The notes under the pieces are model-generated. The model was not told the DNA's origin. It was given only the letters and a program-made list of their open reading frames with translations, and searched no databases. Shown here one piece after another: positions 1 through 7,901 of a stretch of 64,000 nucleotides of DNA. The position numbers and the translations under genes are program-made. Numbering within the stretch: position 1 is the first letter of the stretch; the number at the start of each line of letters is the position of its first letter. The DNA comes from Gemmobacter aquarius (GTDB lineage: Bacteria > Pseudomonadota > Alphaproteobacteria > Rhodobacterales > Rhodobacteraceae). The stretch is taken from assembly GCF_003060865.1 (NCBI RefSeq), contig NZ_CP028918.1:2406001-2470000 (forward strand). Direction: 5' to 3'.

Positions 1-615
1 ATAAGGCGCGGGCGTGGTATCGCCATTGCCGTTCTCGTCGCCCTGCGAATGGTCGTGGTCATGCCCATGATCGTTGGCGTGGTCGTGATCATGCGAGTGA
101 TCCTGCGCCTCATGCGTCTCGACCACCGCAGCTTCGGCCTCGACCGGCGTGACCAGCGCATCCGCGCCCGTCTCGTCGCCCAGATCGACGACATCCATCC
201 CGCCGATCTCCGACGATCTCACCGCATCGCGGCGCTGCCCTTCAGGGCGGGGCCGCGAATTGCCGTTGCCGTTGCCGTTGCTGCGCGGCCGGCTGCGACG
301 ATTGTCCTCCTCGTCCTCGGCCCGGTTCAGCGCCCGCTCTTCCTCAAGCAGCGCTTTGCGGTCGGCGACGGGGATCTGGTAATAATCCGGATGGATCTCG
401 GCAAAGGCCAGAAACCCGTGCCGGTTTCCGCCGTAATCCACGAAAGCCGCCTGCAACGACGGCTCGACGCGCGTCACCTTGGCGAGATAGATGTTTCCGG
501 CGAGCTGCCGCTTGTTGACCGTCTCAAAGTCGAATTCTTCGACCTTGTTTCCGTCCACCACCACAACGCGGGTCTCTTCCGCATGGGTGGCATCGATAAG
601 CATTTTCTTGGTCAT
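1..615 (-). CDS. rne: Ribonuclease E/G, N-terminal part (runs off the left edge)
   Basis: Endoribonuclease for mRNA decay and rRNA processing, cytoplasmic or membrane-associated. Translation from the ATG at 613-615 begins MTKKMLIDATHAEETRVVVV and continues through NKRQLAGNIYLAKVTRVEPS and AFVDYGGNRHGFLAF, the S1-type RNA-binding start of RNase E/G. The S1 fold is then broken by a low-complexity insert: an Arg/Gly/Asn tract (about residues 98-118), an acidic segment, and a His/Asp-rich run (about residues 165-190, HDHDHANDHGHDHDH). Rhodobacterial RNase E proteins usually carry an insert at this point, though I cannot judge its length here. The catalytic DNase I-like domain and zinc-link lie outside the window. 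All 205 visible codons are open. Family assignment is secure. Confidence 0.93.
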   Translation of the reverse strand, partial: MTKKMLIDATHAEETRVVVVDGNKVEEFDFETVNKRQLAGNIYLAKVTRVEPSLQAAFVDYGGNRHGFLAFAEIHPDYYQIPVADRKALLEEERALNRAEDEEDNRRSRPRSNGNGNGNSRPRPEGQRRDAVRSSEIGGMDVVDLGDETGADALVTPVEAEAAVVETHEAQDHSHDHDHANDHGHDHDHSQGDENGNGDTTPAPY

Positions 616-1023
616 GGTGTTCCAATGCACCCCGCGCCAGCGGTGGCGGCCCCGCTACGGGTCCGTCATCGGCAGGGAAAGGGCGGCTTGTTCGGGCAAG
701 ACGGCGCGCGGCGAAGGGAGGGGTCCTGCCCTGTGGGCAGCCCTCTCCCGTCGTCATTGCATTCGCACGCGTCATCGCGGTTCTCTCTAGAACCCCTCAC
801 AGGGCTCTGCTGATAAAAGCCCGCTTGCGTCAAAGACTTGGCCGGGCAAACTGACGACCTTTCGGCCGATCCGACTGTCCCCTCGCGGCGCGACATGCGC
901 GACCTGCAAGGGCACAGAGAATTCTACTGCGGGCTGTAGACCCGTGTCCTTCGACCCTAGCGGGAAACACCCGGCAAACACAATGGGAGATTTAACTCCA
1001 GTGACCGCCGCCCGCCGCCCAAG
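616..1023 (-). promoter_or_regulatory. Long non-coding leader upstream of rne
   Basis: About 400 bases without a credible gene separate rne from the repeat array next to dctD. On either strand it can form small hairpins: arms CTGCCC/GGGCAG at 726-740 around TGT, and GGTTCT/AGAACC at 779-794 around CTCT. In other proteobacteria the rne mRNA has a long 5' leader through which RNase E limits its own synthesis. A similar role here is inference from length and structure only. Confidence 0.4.
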
Positions 1024-1140
1024 CGTTTTCTGACGCAGAAAACGGAGCGGAATTTGACGCAAATTCCGCCCCCCGCCCTTCCCGCGCCAGCCACCGTTTT
1101 TTGCGTCAAAAATCGACGCGAAATCTGCGTCAGATTTCGC
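1024..1140. repeat. Four-hairpin TG(ACG/CGT)CA array, copy 1
   Basis: Four short inverted repeats follow each other. Hairpin 1 (1024-1044) has arms CGTTTTCTG/CAGAAAACG around ACG. Hairpin 2 (1047-1069) has GCGGAATTTG/CAAATTCCGC around ACG. Hairpin 3 (1095-1115) has CGTTTTTTG/CAAAAATCG around CGT, with one T-T mismatch. Hairpin 4 (1118-1140) has GCGAAATCTG/CAGATTTCGC around CGT. Only the TG-loop-CA core is constant; the arms differ between hairpins but stay complementary within each. The array ends 5 bp before the dctD stop codon. A second copy with the same order lies at 25615-25726. Confidence 0.9.
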
Positions 1141-1145
1141 CCGGC

Positions 1146-2474
1146 TCAGACGTAATCCCCCCGGCTCAACCCGTATTTCGCCATCTTCTCGTTCAGCGTC
1201 CGCCGCGGCAGGCACAGCTCGTCCATCACCGCCACGATAGACCCCTTGTGCCGCCGCATCGTGTTGTCGATCAGCATCCGCTCGAAAGCTTCCACATATT
1301 CCTTCAGGGGCTTGCCCTCGGTCGTCATCGCAGGCCCCGTCGCCTCGTTGTCGGCCATCAGCAGGCTGGCAATCGACCCCGACCCGCGCCGGTTCTGCAA
1401 CACCGCCCGTTCGGCAATGTTCACCAACTGGCGCACATTCCCCGGCCAGGGCGCCTGCAACAGTTGCGCCGCCTCTTGCGCCGTCACCTGCGGCGCGTCG
1501 CAGCCGTATTCTTCCGCGAACTGCTCGGACATCCGCGTGAACAGCGTCAGGATATCCTCGCCCCGCACCCGCAAGGGCGGGCACAGGATCGTCATCGCCC
1601 CCAGCCGGTAATAAAGGTCCGACCGCAGCACATCCTCCAGCGTCTTGTCCGGCGCATGTTCGTTGCAGATCGCGATGATCCGCGTCTCGGGCGGCATCCC
1701 CTGCTCGTTGATCAGCGTCAAAAGCCGCGCCTGCAAGGGCTGGCTCATCGCCTCGATATCTTCCAGACACAGCGTCCCGCCCCGCGCCTCCTCGACCAGC
1801 GGGATCGTCCCCTCTTCCGAAGGCCCGAACAGCTTGGCCACCAACTGGTCCTCGCTCCACGCCGCACAGGAAATCGTCACGAACTTCTTCGACGCCCGCG
1901 GCCCCACCGCATGCAGCGCATGGGCCACCAGCGTCTTGCCCGTCCCCGTCTCGCCATCGATCAGCACATGGCTGTCGGCTTGACCAAGATCGAGGATATC
2001 CTCGCGCAGCCGCTCCATCGCGGGCGATCCGCCGATCAGCTTCTTCATCAGGATAGAGCCGTCCGAAAGCTCCTTCCTCAGCGCGCGGTTGTCCAGCGTC
2101 AGCCGCCGCGTCTGCGTCGCCTTCTTGGCAAGCTCGGTCATCCGGTCCGGGTTGAACGGCTTTTCCAGAAAATCGAACGCCCCCACCCGCATGGCTTCCA
2201 CCGCCATGGGCACATCGCCATGCCCGGTGATCAGAATGACCGGCAGCCCCGAATCCATGCTCATCAGCCGCTTGAGAAACGCCATCCCGTCCATCCCCGG
2301 CATCTTGATGTCGCTGACCACGACACCCGGAAATTCCGGCCCGATCCCCTTGAGCGCATCTTCGGCGCTGGCATAGGTCTCGGTATCAAAGCCCGACAGG
2401 GCCAGCCACTGGCTGATCGACTGGCGCATATCCGCCTCGTCATCGACAATCGCAACCTTCATCGCACGGGCCAT
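1146..2474 (-). CDS. dctD: DctD-like C4-dicarboxylate response regulator (NtrC family) lacking the GAFTGA loop
   Basis: Response regulator paired with the upstream sensor DctB (18-bp gap, same strand), expected to control C4-dicarboxylate transport genes, which are not in this window. Domains in order: receiver (phospho-acceptor Asp55 in VVVSDIKMPG), AAA+ ATPase (Walker A GETGTGKT near residue 175, Walker B region GGTLCLEDIE), and a C-terminal Fis-type helix-turn-helix ending RRTLNEKMAKYGL. The loop that normally reads GAFTGA and contacts sigma-54 is replaced by LFGPSEEGTIPLVEEA around residues 212-227. Sigma-54 activation is therefore unlikely. Rhodobacter capsulatus NtrC, which also lacks GAFTGA, works with the housekeeping sigma factor. 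Start could also be Met5. Confidence 0.85.
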   Translation of the reverse strand: MARAMKVAIVDDEADMRQSISQWLALSGFDTETYASAEDALKGIGPEFPGVVVSDIKMPGMDGMAFLKRLMSMDSGLPVILITGHGDVPMAVEAMRVGAFDFLEKPFNPDRMTELAKKATQTRRLTLDNRALRKELSDGSILMKKLIGGSPAMERLREDILDLGQADSHVLIDGETGTGKTLVAHALHAVGPRASKKFVTISCAAWSEDQLVAKLFGPSEEGTIPLVEEARGGTLCLEDIEAMSQPLQARLLTLINEQGMPPETRIIAICNEHAPDKTLEDVLRSDLYYRLGAMTILCPPLRVRGEDILTLFTRMSEQFAEEYGCDAPQVTAQEAAQLLQAPWPGNVRQLVNIAERAVLQNRRGSGSIASLLMADNEATGPAMTTEGKPLKEYVEAFERMLIDNTMRRHKGSIVAVMDELCLPRRTLNEKMAKYGLSRGDYV

Positions 2475-2492
2475 TTCAGCTCCTATTTCTTT

Positions 2493-4253
2493 TCATTCCG
2501 CTGCCTCGATCTCTTTGCCGATCAAGGGCAACTGCATCTCGAACACAGCCCCGCCCTTTTCGGCATTGCGTGCCGTCAACCGACCCCCAAGATCGGTGAC
2601 GATCCCCGAACTGATCGCAAGGCCAAGCCCCACGCCTTCGCCCGGCTTCTTTGTCGTGTAGAAAGGCTCGAACAGGTTATCGAGATCCGTGATCCCGTGC
2701 CCGTTGTCGCGCACCGCCAGCATCGCCACCTCGCCCGATGACAGCAAAAGGTCGATCTGCGGATCGACCGTATCCCGCGTTGCATCCAGTGCGTTCCGCA
2801 AAAGGTTGATGATCACCTGTTCCAGACGGATCCTGTCGGCCATCACCATCACGGGTTGGCGCGGCAGGGTCCGCGTGATCTTCACAACCCGCAACTTCAG
2901 CTGCGGCTCCATCATCGACAGCGCCCCCGACAGCGCCTGTCGCAAATCGACCGGCTCGAAGGCCTCGCCGCCCTTCCTCGCATAGCTCTTGAGCTGCCGC
3001 GTGATCGCCCCCATCCGCTCGATCAGATCATCGATCCGCTGGAACGACGACAGCGCCTCCTCGGGGCGCTTCCTCTGCAACAAAAGCCGCGCTCCGGCCA
3101 GATAGGTCTTCATCGCGGCAAGCGGCTGGTTCAGCTCATGGCTCACCGCCGCCGACATTTCGCCCAGCGCCGCCAGTTTGGATGATTGCGCCAGCGTCAG
3201 CTCCGCCACGGCCAAGTCCTTCTGCACCTTCTCGCGTTCCGCGATTTCCCGCTGCAAGCGCGCATTCAGCAGGCGCAGTTCCGCCGATTCCCGCTGGAAA
3301 CTGATGGTTTGTGACCATGCCTTGCGCGAGAGCGCATAAAAAGCCCCCGCCATCAGGATCGCAAAGCCCATGATCTCGAGCGCGAGGATGCCGTTCACCC
3401 GCTCGCGCACGGAATCGTAGGCGGTGAATGTCATCATGCGCCAGCCGCGGAACGGAACCCGAGCTTCCGTCTTCATCACCGCCTCGCCACGCACATAAGC
3501 GTCGGGCGGATTCTGCGCCCAGTCGGCGGTGGCCTGCAAGGCACGGCCGAGCGCGCCGCTCACATCCCGTGCGGCCAACGCCTCGGCCATCGGCAGGCCC
3601 CGCCAGCGCGGTTCGGTGGCCAGAATGACCGTCCCCTCGCTGTCGGTCACCAGCACGGCATCCTGCAACCCCGACCAGGCGCGCTCGTATTTCATCAGAT
3701 CGACCGCGACGACAATCACCCCTGCAGGCTTGCCGTCAACCTCGACCGACCGCGAATAGGTGAACTCGAACCCGCCACCCTCGCGCTTTTGCGCGGTAAA
3801 CACCGTGTCCTTGGTCCGCTTGGCATCGACGAAATAGGCCGATCCGCGGTGGTTCGTGCCCAGAAGGTTCCGGTTCGTCGCCCCCACCGTGCGCCCGTCG
3901 GCATCCAGAAGCACGATCGACGCGACCCCGATCTCGGATTGCACCCGGATCAGCTTTTGCGACGTGCCGGAAAAATTGCCTCCCTGCAACGCATCCGCCA
4001 GCGCCGGATCACCCGACAGCAACAAGGGCACCACGCTCGTGCGCTGCAATTCCGAAACCATATTGCCCGAATAAAGCGCAAGCCGCAGCTCGGCCCGGTT
4101 GCGCGTCGTCTCGGTGAACCGTTCCGACAGCCAGCGGTTGGTGACCAGCACCACCCCCGAAGCCATAAGCACCAAAAGCACCACCACCAGCTTGACGCGC
4201 CATGAAATGGCACGCCCCGCTTCGGCCTCATCCTGAAGATCGTTGTCCTGCAT
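2493..4253 (-). CDS. dctB: DctB-like C4-dicarboxylate sensor histidine kinase
   Basis: Inner-membrane sensor kinase. Visible architecture: transmembrane helix at about residues 20-41, periplasmic double-Cache-type sensing region, second transmembrane helix at about 287-310 (ILALEIMGFAILMAGAFYAL), a short coiled coil, then the dimerisation/phosphoacceptor helix ALGEMSAAVSHELNQPLAAM with the phosphorylated His at 372. The ATPase domain has an N box (IINLLRNALDAT), a G1 box (VRDNGHGI) and a GVGLGLAIS segment. Length (586 aa) and NQPL next to the histidine are typical of DctB. It forms an operon with dctD, 18 bp downstream. The ligand (succinate, malate or fumarate) is inferred from family only. 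Confidence 0.88.
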   Translation of the reverse strand: MQDNDLQDEAEAGRAISWRVKLVVVLLVLMASGVVLVTNRWLSERFTETTRNRAELRLALYSGNMVSELQRTSVVPLLLSGDPALADALQGGNFSGTSQKLIRVQSEIGVASIVLLDADGRTVGATNRNLLGTNHRGSAYFVDAKRTKDTVFTAQKREGGGFEFTYSRSVEVDGKPAGVIVVAVDLMKYERAWSGLQDAVLVTDSEGTVILATEPRWRGLPMAEALAARDVSGALGRALQATADWAQNPPDAYVRGEAVMKTEARVPFRGWRMMTFTAYDSVRERVNGILALEIMGFAILMAGAFYALSRKAWSQTISFQRESAELRLLNARLQREIAEREKVQKDLAVAELTLAQSSKLAALGEMSAAVSHELNQPLAAMKTYLAGARLLLQRKRPEEALSSFQRIDDLIERMGAITRQLKSYARKGGEAFEPVDLRQALSGALSMMEPQLKLRVVKITRTLPRQPVMVMADRIRLEQVIINLLRNALDATRDTVDPQIDLLLSSGEVAMLAVRDNGHGITDLDNLFEPFYTTKKPGEGVGLGLAISSGIVTDLGGRLTARNAEKGGAVFEMQLPLIGKEIEAAE

Positions 4254-4310
4254 GGGGCCTATCTAGGCGCAGCGCCCCGCCCGCTTCAAGCCGCCCCGCC
4301 GTAACCGGCC

Positions 4311-4979
4311 TCAGGCAAGCGCCATACCGCCCAGAAGCGAAGCGAACAGCGCAGCCCCGTCCGTTCCGCCATGCATCCGGTCCACCACCCGCTCGGGATG
4401 CGGCATCATCCCCAGAACGCGCCGGTTTTCCGAAAGGATCCCCGCAATATCGGCCATCGACCCGTTCGGGTTCGACGCATAGGTGAACGCGACCCGGTCC
4501 TGATCGTGCAAAGCCCGCAGCCCCTCGGCATCGATGGTAAAATTCCCGTCATGATGCGCCACCGGCACCTGAATGGCCGCCCCCTTGCCGTAACCGGCAG
4601 TAAAGGCGCTGTCCGCCGTCGCCACGTTCAGGGTCAGCATCTTGCAGATGAACTTCAGCCCCGCGTTCCGCATCAAGGCACCGGGCAGCAGCCCCATCTC
4701 GGTCAGCACCTGAAAGCCGTTGCACACCCCCAGCACATAACCGCCGCGCCCCGCATGGGCCTTGACCGCCGCCCCGATGGGCGATTGCGCCGCAATCGCC
4801 CCGCAGCGCAGATAGTCACCGAACGAAAACCCGCCCGGCACGCCCACGACATCCACCCCCGCAGGCAGGGCGGTGTCCTTGTGCCAGACCCGCACCACCT
4901 CGAACCCCGCCCGCTCGAAGCCAAGCGCAAGATCACGGTCGCAATTCGACCCCGGAAAGGTGACGACGGCGGCTTTCAT
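4311..4979 (-). CDS. purQ: Phosphoribosylformylglycinamidine synthase subunit PurQ
   Basis: Glutaminase subunit of the three-part FGAM synthase (PurL-PurQ-PurS) in purine synthesis, cytoplasmic. The 222-aa protein is a class I glutamine amidotransferase: [16 protein letters not shown] at the start, oxyanion region [16 protein letters not shown], nucleophile Cys in VLGVCNGFQ, and the His/Glu of MMPHPER near the C-terminus. The ATG at 4977-4979 follows AGGAG at a good distance. The frame stays open far upstream (to 5657), but that part only reads antisense through the GlxA-type regulator. purS and purL are not adjacent, so this copy is separated from the usual purS-purQ pair. Confidence 0.95.
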   Translation of the reverse strand: MKAAVVTFPGSNCDRDLALGFERAGFEVVRVWHKDTALPAGVDVVGVPGGFSFGDYLRCGAIAAQSPIGAAVKAHAGRGGYVLGVCNGFQVLTEMGLLPGALMRNAGLKFICKMLTLNVATADSAFTAGYGKGAAIQVPVAHHDGNFTIDAEGLRALHDQDRVAFTYASNPNGSMADIAGILSENRRVLGMMPHPERVVDRMHGGTDGAALFASLLGGMALA

Positions 4980-5090
4980 GGGCGCTCCTGCATGACAAGG
5001 AATTTCCCGCCCCCTTACCCCAACTCGCCCGCCGCTTCCAGCCTCAAACAGGCAAGCGCGATCCCCGCTTGCAACAAGGCTCCGGGGGGG

Positions 5091-5135
5091 GCCGCGCCCA
5101 AAGGCGCGGCAAGGGGGGGCCATTACGGCCCCCCC
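5091..5135. terminator. Two GC-rich hairpins, probable terminator
   Basis: GCCGCGCC/GGCGCGGC (5091-5110, loop CAAA) is followed at once by a 9-bp stem GGGGGGGCC/GGCCCCCCC (5113-5135, loop ATTAC). They lie between the stop of the GlxA-type regulator and purQ and probably end the upstream minus-strand operon. No T-tract follows, so the mechanism is uncertain. The sequence resembles the GGGGGG hairpin repeats seen at 32.3, 54.8 and 59.6 kb. Confidence 0.5.
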
Positions 5136-5149
5136 ACCCCCCCCGGTTC

Positions 5150-6259
5150 TCACGCCCCCGCCTTGCGCCGCGTCACCACCGGCGCGTGTCCGTAGCGCAG
5201 CCGGAACGCCTTGGAAAACGTGTTCACCGTCTGGAACCCGCAGGCATAGGCCACCGCCGAAACGCTCATATCCGTCTCCGACAACAGCCCCCGCGCCCGC
5301 TCCAGTCGCAACCCGTTCAGGTATTGCTTCGGGCTCACCCCAACGTGCTTTTCGAACAACCGCTCCACCTGCCGCCGCGAAACCCCCAACTCGGCAGATA
5401 GCGCAACCAGATCGACCTCGCCCGTCACATTCGCCTCGAAGGCCTCGATCACCGCCACCAGCACCGGATTCCTGATCCCGATGGTCGACGATACACTCAT
5501 CCGCTGCCGCAGATGCGCGGGCCGTTGCTGGCCATGCAGACACATCCGCAAGACGGCATCGCCCAGCTTTCCGCCAAAACTCCGCGCGATGATCTCGATG
5601 AACAGATCGGTCGCCGCAGCCCCGCCGGCACAGGTGAAAATCCGGTCGTCGATGCAATAAAGCTGCTCGACCGGCTTCAGCTTGGGATACGTCTCCACGA
5701 ACGGCGGCAGGTTCTCCCAGTGCAGCGTGAACTGCCGCCCTTCAAGTATCCCCGCCCGCGCCAGCGCATAGGCCCCCGTGCACAGGCCCCCGACCACCGC
5801 CCCCTTGCGCCATTCCGCCCGCAGAAAATCGGCCACCCGCTTTGACGCGCTTTTCTCCGGCTCCACCCCCGCGCAAACGAACACCATCGACCGCGCCTTC
5901 GGCTCGCCAAGCGCGCGGTCCACATTCACCTCCAACCCGTTGGAACAGCGCACAGGCAGCCCGCTTTCCGACATCACCTCCCATTCGAACAGCGCCTGCC
6001 CCGAAAGCTGGTTCGCGATCCGCAAGGGTTCGATGGCCGATGAAAAGGCGATCAGGCTGAAATCGGGCAGCAGCACGAAAGCAAGCCGCAAGGGTTCCGC
6101 AACCCGCGCGACAGGCACATGCGCTACGCCCTTCGGGACGAAATTGCCTGCAACCTTCTCCACCGGACCCCCGCGAACAGATGAACCGATCTTAACGCTT
6201 CTTCGCGTTTCATATGCATCGGTCGTGCATCGGTTGTGCATCGCACGATCTTTGGTCAC
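5150..6259 (-). CDS. GlxA-family transcriptional regulator (DJ-1/PfpI plus AraC domains)
   Basis: Transcription regulator with an N-terminal DJ-1/PfpI-type domain (from about residue 58, [28 protein letters not shown]; elbow region [14 protein letters not shown]) and a C-terminal AraC DNA-binding domain with two helix-turn-helix motifs ([23 protein letters not shown] and [22 protein letters not shown]). The layout resembles GbdR/ArgR-like regulators of amine and amino-acid use, but the ligand cannot be read here. The GTG used overlaps the stop of the aldolase gene as GTGA, making it the last gene of the iolC-iolB-aldolase string. An ATG at 6239-6241 is an alternative, and the first 50 residues align poorly with the fold. 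Confidence 0.82.
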   Translation of the reverse strand: MTKDRAMHNRCTTDAYETRRSVKIGSSVRGGPVEKVAGNFVPKGVAHVPVARVAEPLRLAFVLLPDFSLIAFSSAIEPLRIANQLSGQALFEWEVMSESGLPVRCSNGLEVNVDRALGEPKARSMVFVCAGVEPEKSASKRVADFLRAEWRKGAVVGGLCTGAYALARAGILEGRQFTLHWENLPPFVETYPKLKPVEQLYCIDDRIFTCAGGAAATDLFIEIIARSFGGKLGDAVLRMCLHGQQRPAHLRQRMSVSSTIGIRNPVLVAVIEAFEANVTGEVDLVALSAELGVSRRQVERLFEKHVGVSPKQYLNGLRLERARGLLSETDMSVSAVAYACGFQTVNTFSKAFRLRYGHAPVVTRRKAGA

Positions 6260-7065
6260 AACCCCCGAATAACCGCCCGCGCCGCCTCGGCCAGCGGGGT
6301 CACCGTCTCGGAAAGAATCTCGATACGATCATATCGCCCCGCATCCCGCGCCACCGCCTCGCGCAAGGCAGACCCCCAGACCTGCCGCAGCTCGGTCCCG
6401 ATGTTGAACTTCCGCACCACCGTCTCGGCCACGATCCGCGCCCGCATGGCAGGCGCGATTCCCGACCCGCCATGCAGCACCAAAGGCAGGCCCGGCACCG
6501 CCTTCCCGATGGCCTGCAAGGCGGGAATGTCGATTGCCGCCACCCGATCCGTCATCAGATGCACATTCCCGACCGATACCGCCAGCGCGTCGATCCCCGT
6601 CGCCGCCATCGCCACCGCCTCGGCCGGATCGGTCACCACCGACCGCTTGCCCCCCGCATAGCCCACAACCCCCAACTCCGCCTCGACCGATACGCCCGCC
6701 GCATGGGCCATCTCGACAACCCGTTGCGTAATATCAATATTTTCGGCCAAGGGCAGCGCCGACCCGTCATACATCACCGATGAAAACCCCGCCTCGACCG
6801 CTTGACGGCAAACCTCGAACCCCTCGCCATGGTCCAGATGGCACACGACCGGAACACTCGCCCCCTCGGCCAGAACCCGAAACATGGCGCCAAGCACCCG
6901 GAGCGGCGTATAGGCCCGCGCCCCCGGCCCCGCCTGCAAGATCACCGGCCGCCCTTCGGCCTCGGCGGCCAAGACATAGGCCCGCGCATCCTCCCAGCCC
7001 AGCACGACCAGACCCGCCACAGCGCGCGGCCCGTCCAGCACATCCGCAAGCGTCGCAACCGTCAT
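6256..7065 (-). CDS. iolJ: Class II aldolase, probable 6-phospho-5-dehydro-2-deoxygluconate aldolase
   Basis: Metal-dependent class II (FbaA/GatY/IolJ-type) aldolase, 269 aa. Metal and catalytic residues are recognisable: HLDHG (residues around 79-83), EAELGVVG, a His in VGNVHLMTD, VLHGGSGI, and the phosphate-binding NIGTEL. It lies between iolB and the GlxA regulator with 4-bp overlaps on both sides. In this context the likely reaction is cleavage of 2-deoxy-5-keto-gluconate 6-phosphate into malonate semialdehyde and dihydroxyacetone phosphate, the step after IolC in inositol breakdown. Specificity is inferred from neighbours; the fold alone also fits fructose or tagatose bisphosphate aldolases. 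Confidence 0.8.
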   Translation of the reverse strand: MTVATLADVLDGPRAVAGLVVLGWEDARAYVLAAEAEGRPVILQAGPGARAYTPLRVLGAMFRVLAEGASVPVVCHLDHGEGFEVCRQAVEAGFSSVMYDGSALPLAENIDITQRVVEMAHAAGVSVEAELGVVGYAGGKRSVVTDPAEAVAMAATGIDALAVSVGNVHLMTDRVAAIDIPALQAIGKAVPGLPLVLHGGSGIAPAMRARIVAETVVRKFNIGTELRQVWGSALREAVARDAGRYDRIEILSETVTPLAEAARAVIRGL

Positions 7066-7901
7066 TTGAACTTCGCGATCATATCCTTGATCCCCGGAAT
7101 CGTCTCGATCTGGTCGGCATGCGACGGCTGGAAATACTGCACCAGTGGCCGCTGCGTCAGCCCGCCCAGAATGGTGAAATAATACATCTCATACCCCGGC
7201 AACACCGCGCAAGGGTGGTATCCCTTGTCCACGCAAACCGTTGATCCGTCTACGATATGATAGGCATCGCCCGGTTTTCCCTCCTCGCGCTGCATCATCT
7301 GCAACCCCGATCCGTGGGGTGGATTGAAGCGGAAGTTGTAAACCTCGTCATGTCGCGTCTCGACCGGCAGGCGTTCGGTGTCATGCTTGTGCGAAGGAAA
7401 GCCCGACCAGCCCCCCGCGCCCACCGTGTAAAGCTCCGACACCAGCAACCGCCCGACTCGCCCGTGGTATTTCTGCCCCAAGATGTGCTTGATCTTGCGA
7501 TGCGTCTTGGTCTCGTCCGACCCGTATTGCACGGGGTCGATATCCGCTTCGCGCACCGCAAAGGGCGCAAAGACCTCGTCGCACTTCGCACCGGCGATGA
7601 AACATTCGGTTTCGGCGTCAGCGACGATTCGCGCCACTGCGCCCACCGGCACGTAAACCCCCTCGGGTTCCGCGTCCCAGACATTCGCCCGCCGCTTGCC
7701 GATGCCGGAAAATACCTCTTCCCCCACCGTCACGCTGACCGTTCCGGTTGCCGCAACGATGCAGGTCTCATAGCCCGGAACGTCCGAGACAAAGGCCTCA
7801 CCTGCTCTCAATCTGACAATGTTAAAGTAGCAAAGCGGCACCAAAGGGTGATCCACCCCCACGATCGGCATATTCCCGTTGTCACGGGGCGCGATGTGCA
7901 T
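7062..7901 (-). CDS. iolB: 5-deoxy-glucuronate isomerase IolB
   Basis: Cytoplasmic cupin enzyme that converts 5-deoxy-D-glucuronate to 2-deoxy-5-keto-D-gluconate in myo-inositol catabolism. The 279-aa protein has the IolB hallmarks: the metal-binding stretch GGWSGFPSHKHD, then TRHDEVYNFRFNPPHGSGLQ, and DKGYHPCAVLPGYEMYYF with the third metal His. It overlaps iolC upstream by 20 bp and the aldolase downstream by 4 bp (ATGA), indicating one transcript and probable translational coupling. Assignment is secure from both motifs and context. Confidence 0.95.
   Translation of the reverse strand: MHIAPRDNGNMPIVGVDHPLVPLCYFNIVRLRAGEAFVSDVPGYETCIVAATGTVSVTVGEEVFSGIGKRRANVWDAEPEGVYVPVGAVARIVADAETECFIAGAKCDEVFAPFAVREADIDPVQYGSDETKTHRKIKHILGQKYHGRVGRLLVSELYTVGAGGWSGFPSHKHDTERLPVETRHDEVYNFRFNPPHGSGLQMMQREEGKPGDAYHIVDGSTVCVDKGYHPCAVLPGYEMYYFTILGGLTQRPLVQYFQPSHADQIETIPGIKDMIAKFK

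Noticed and set aside
1024..1140. TGACGCA cores read as simple transcription-factor sites
   Set aside because: A protein site would keep its flanks or vary freely. Here the flanks change in a complementary way over 9-10 bp, which points to hairpins.
4980..5657. Upstream in-frame extension of purQ to 448 residues
   Set aside because: The extra part is an antisense reading of the GlxA-type regulator. PurQ homology starts exactly at the ATG with a ribosome site.
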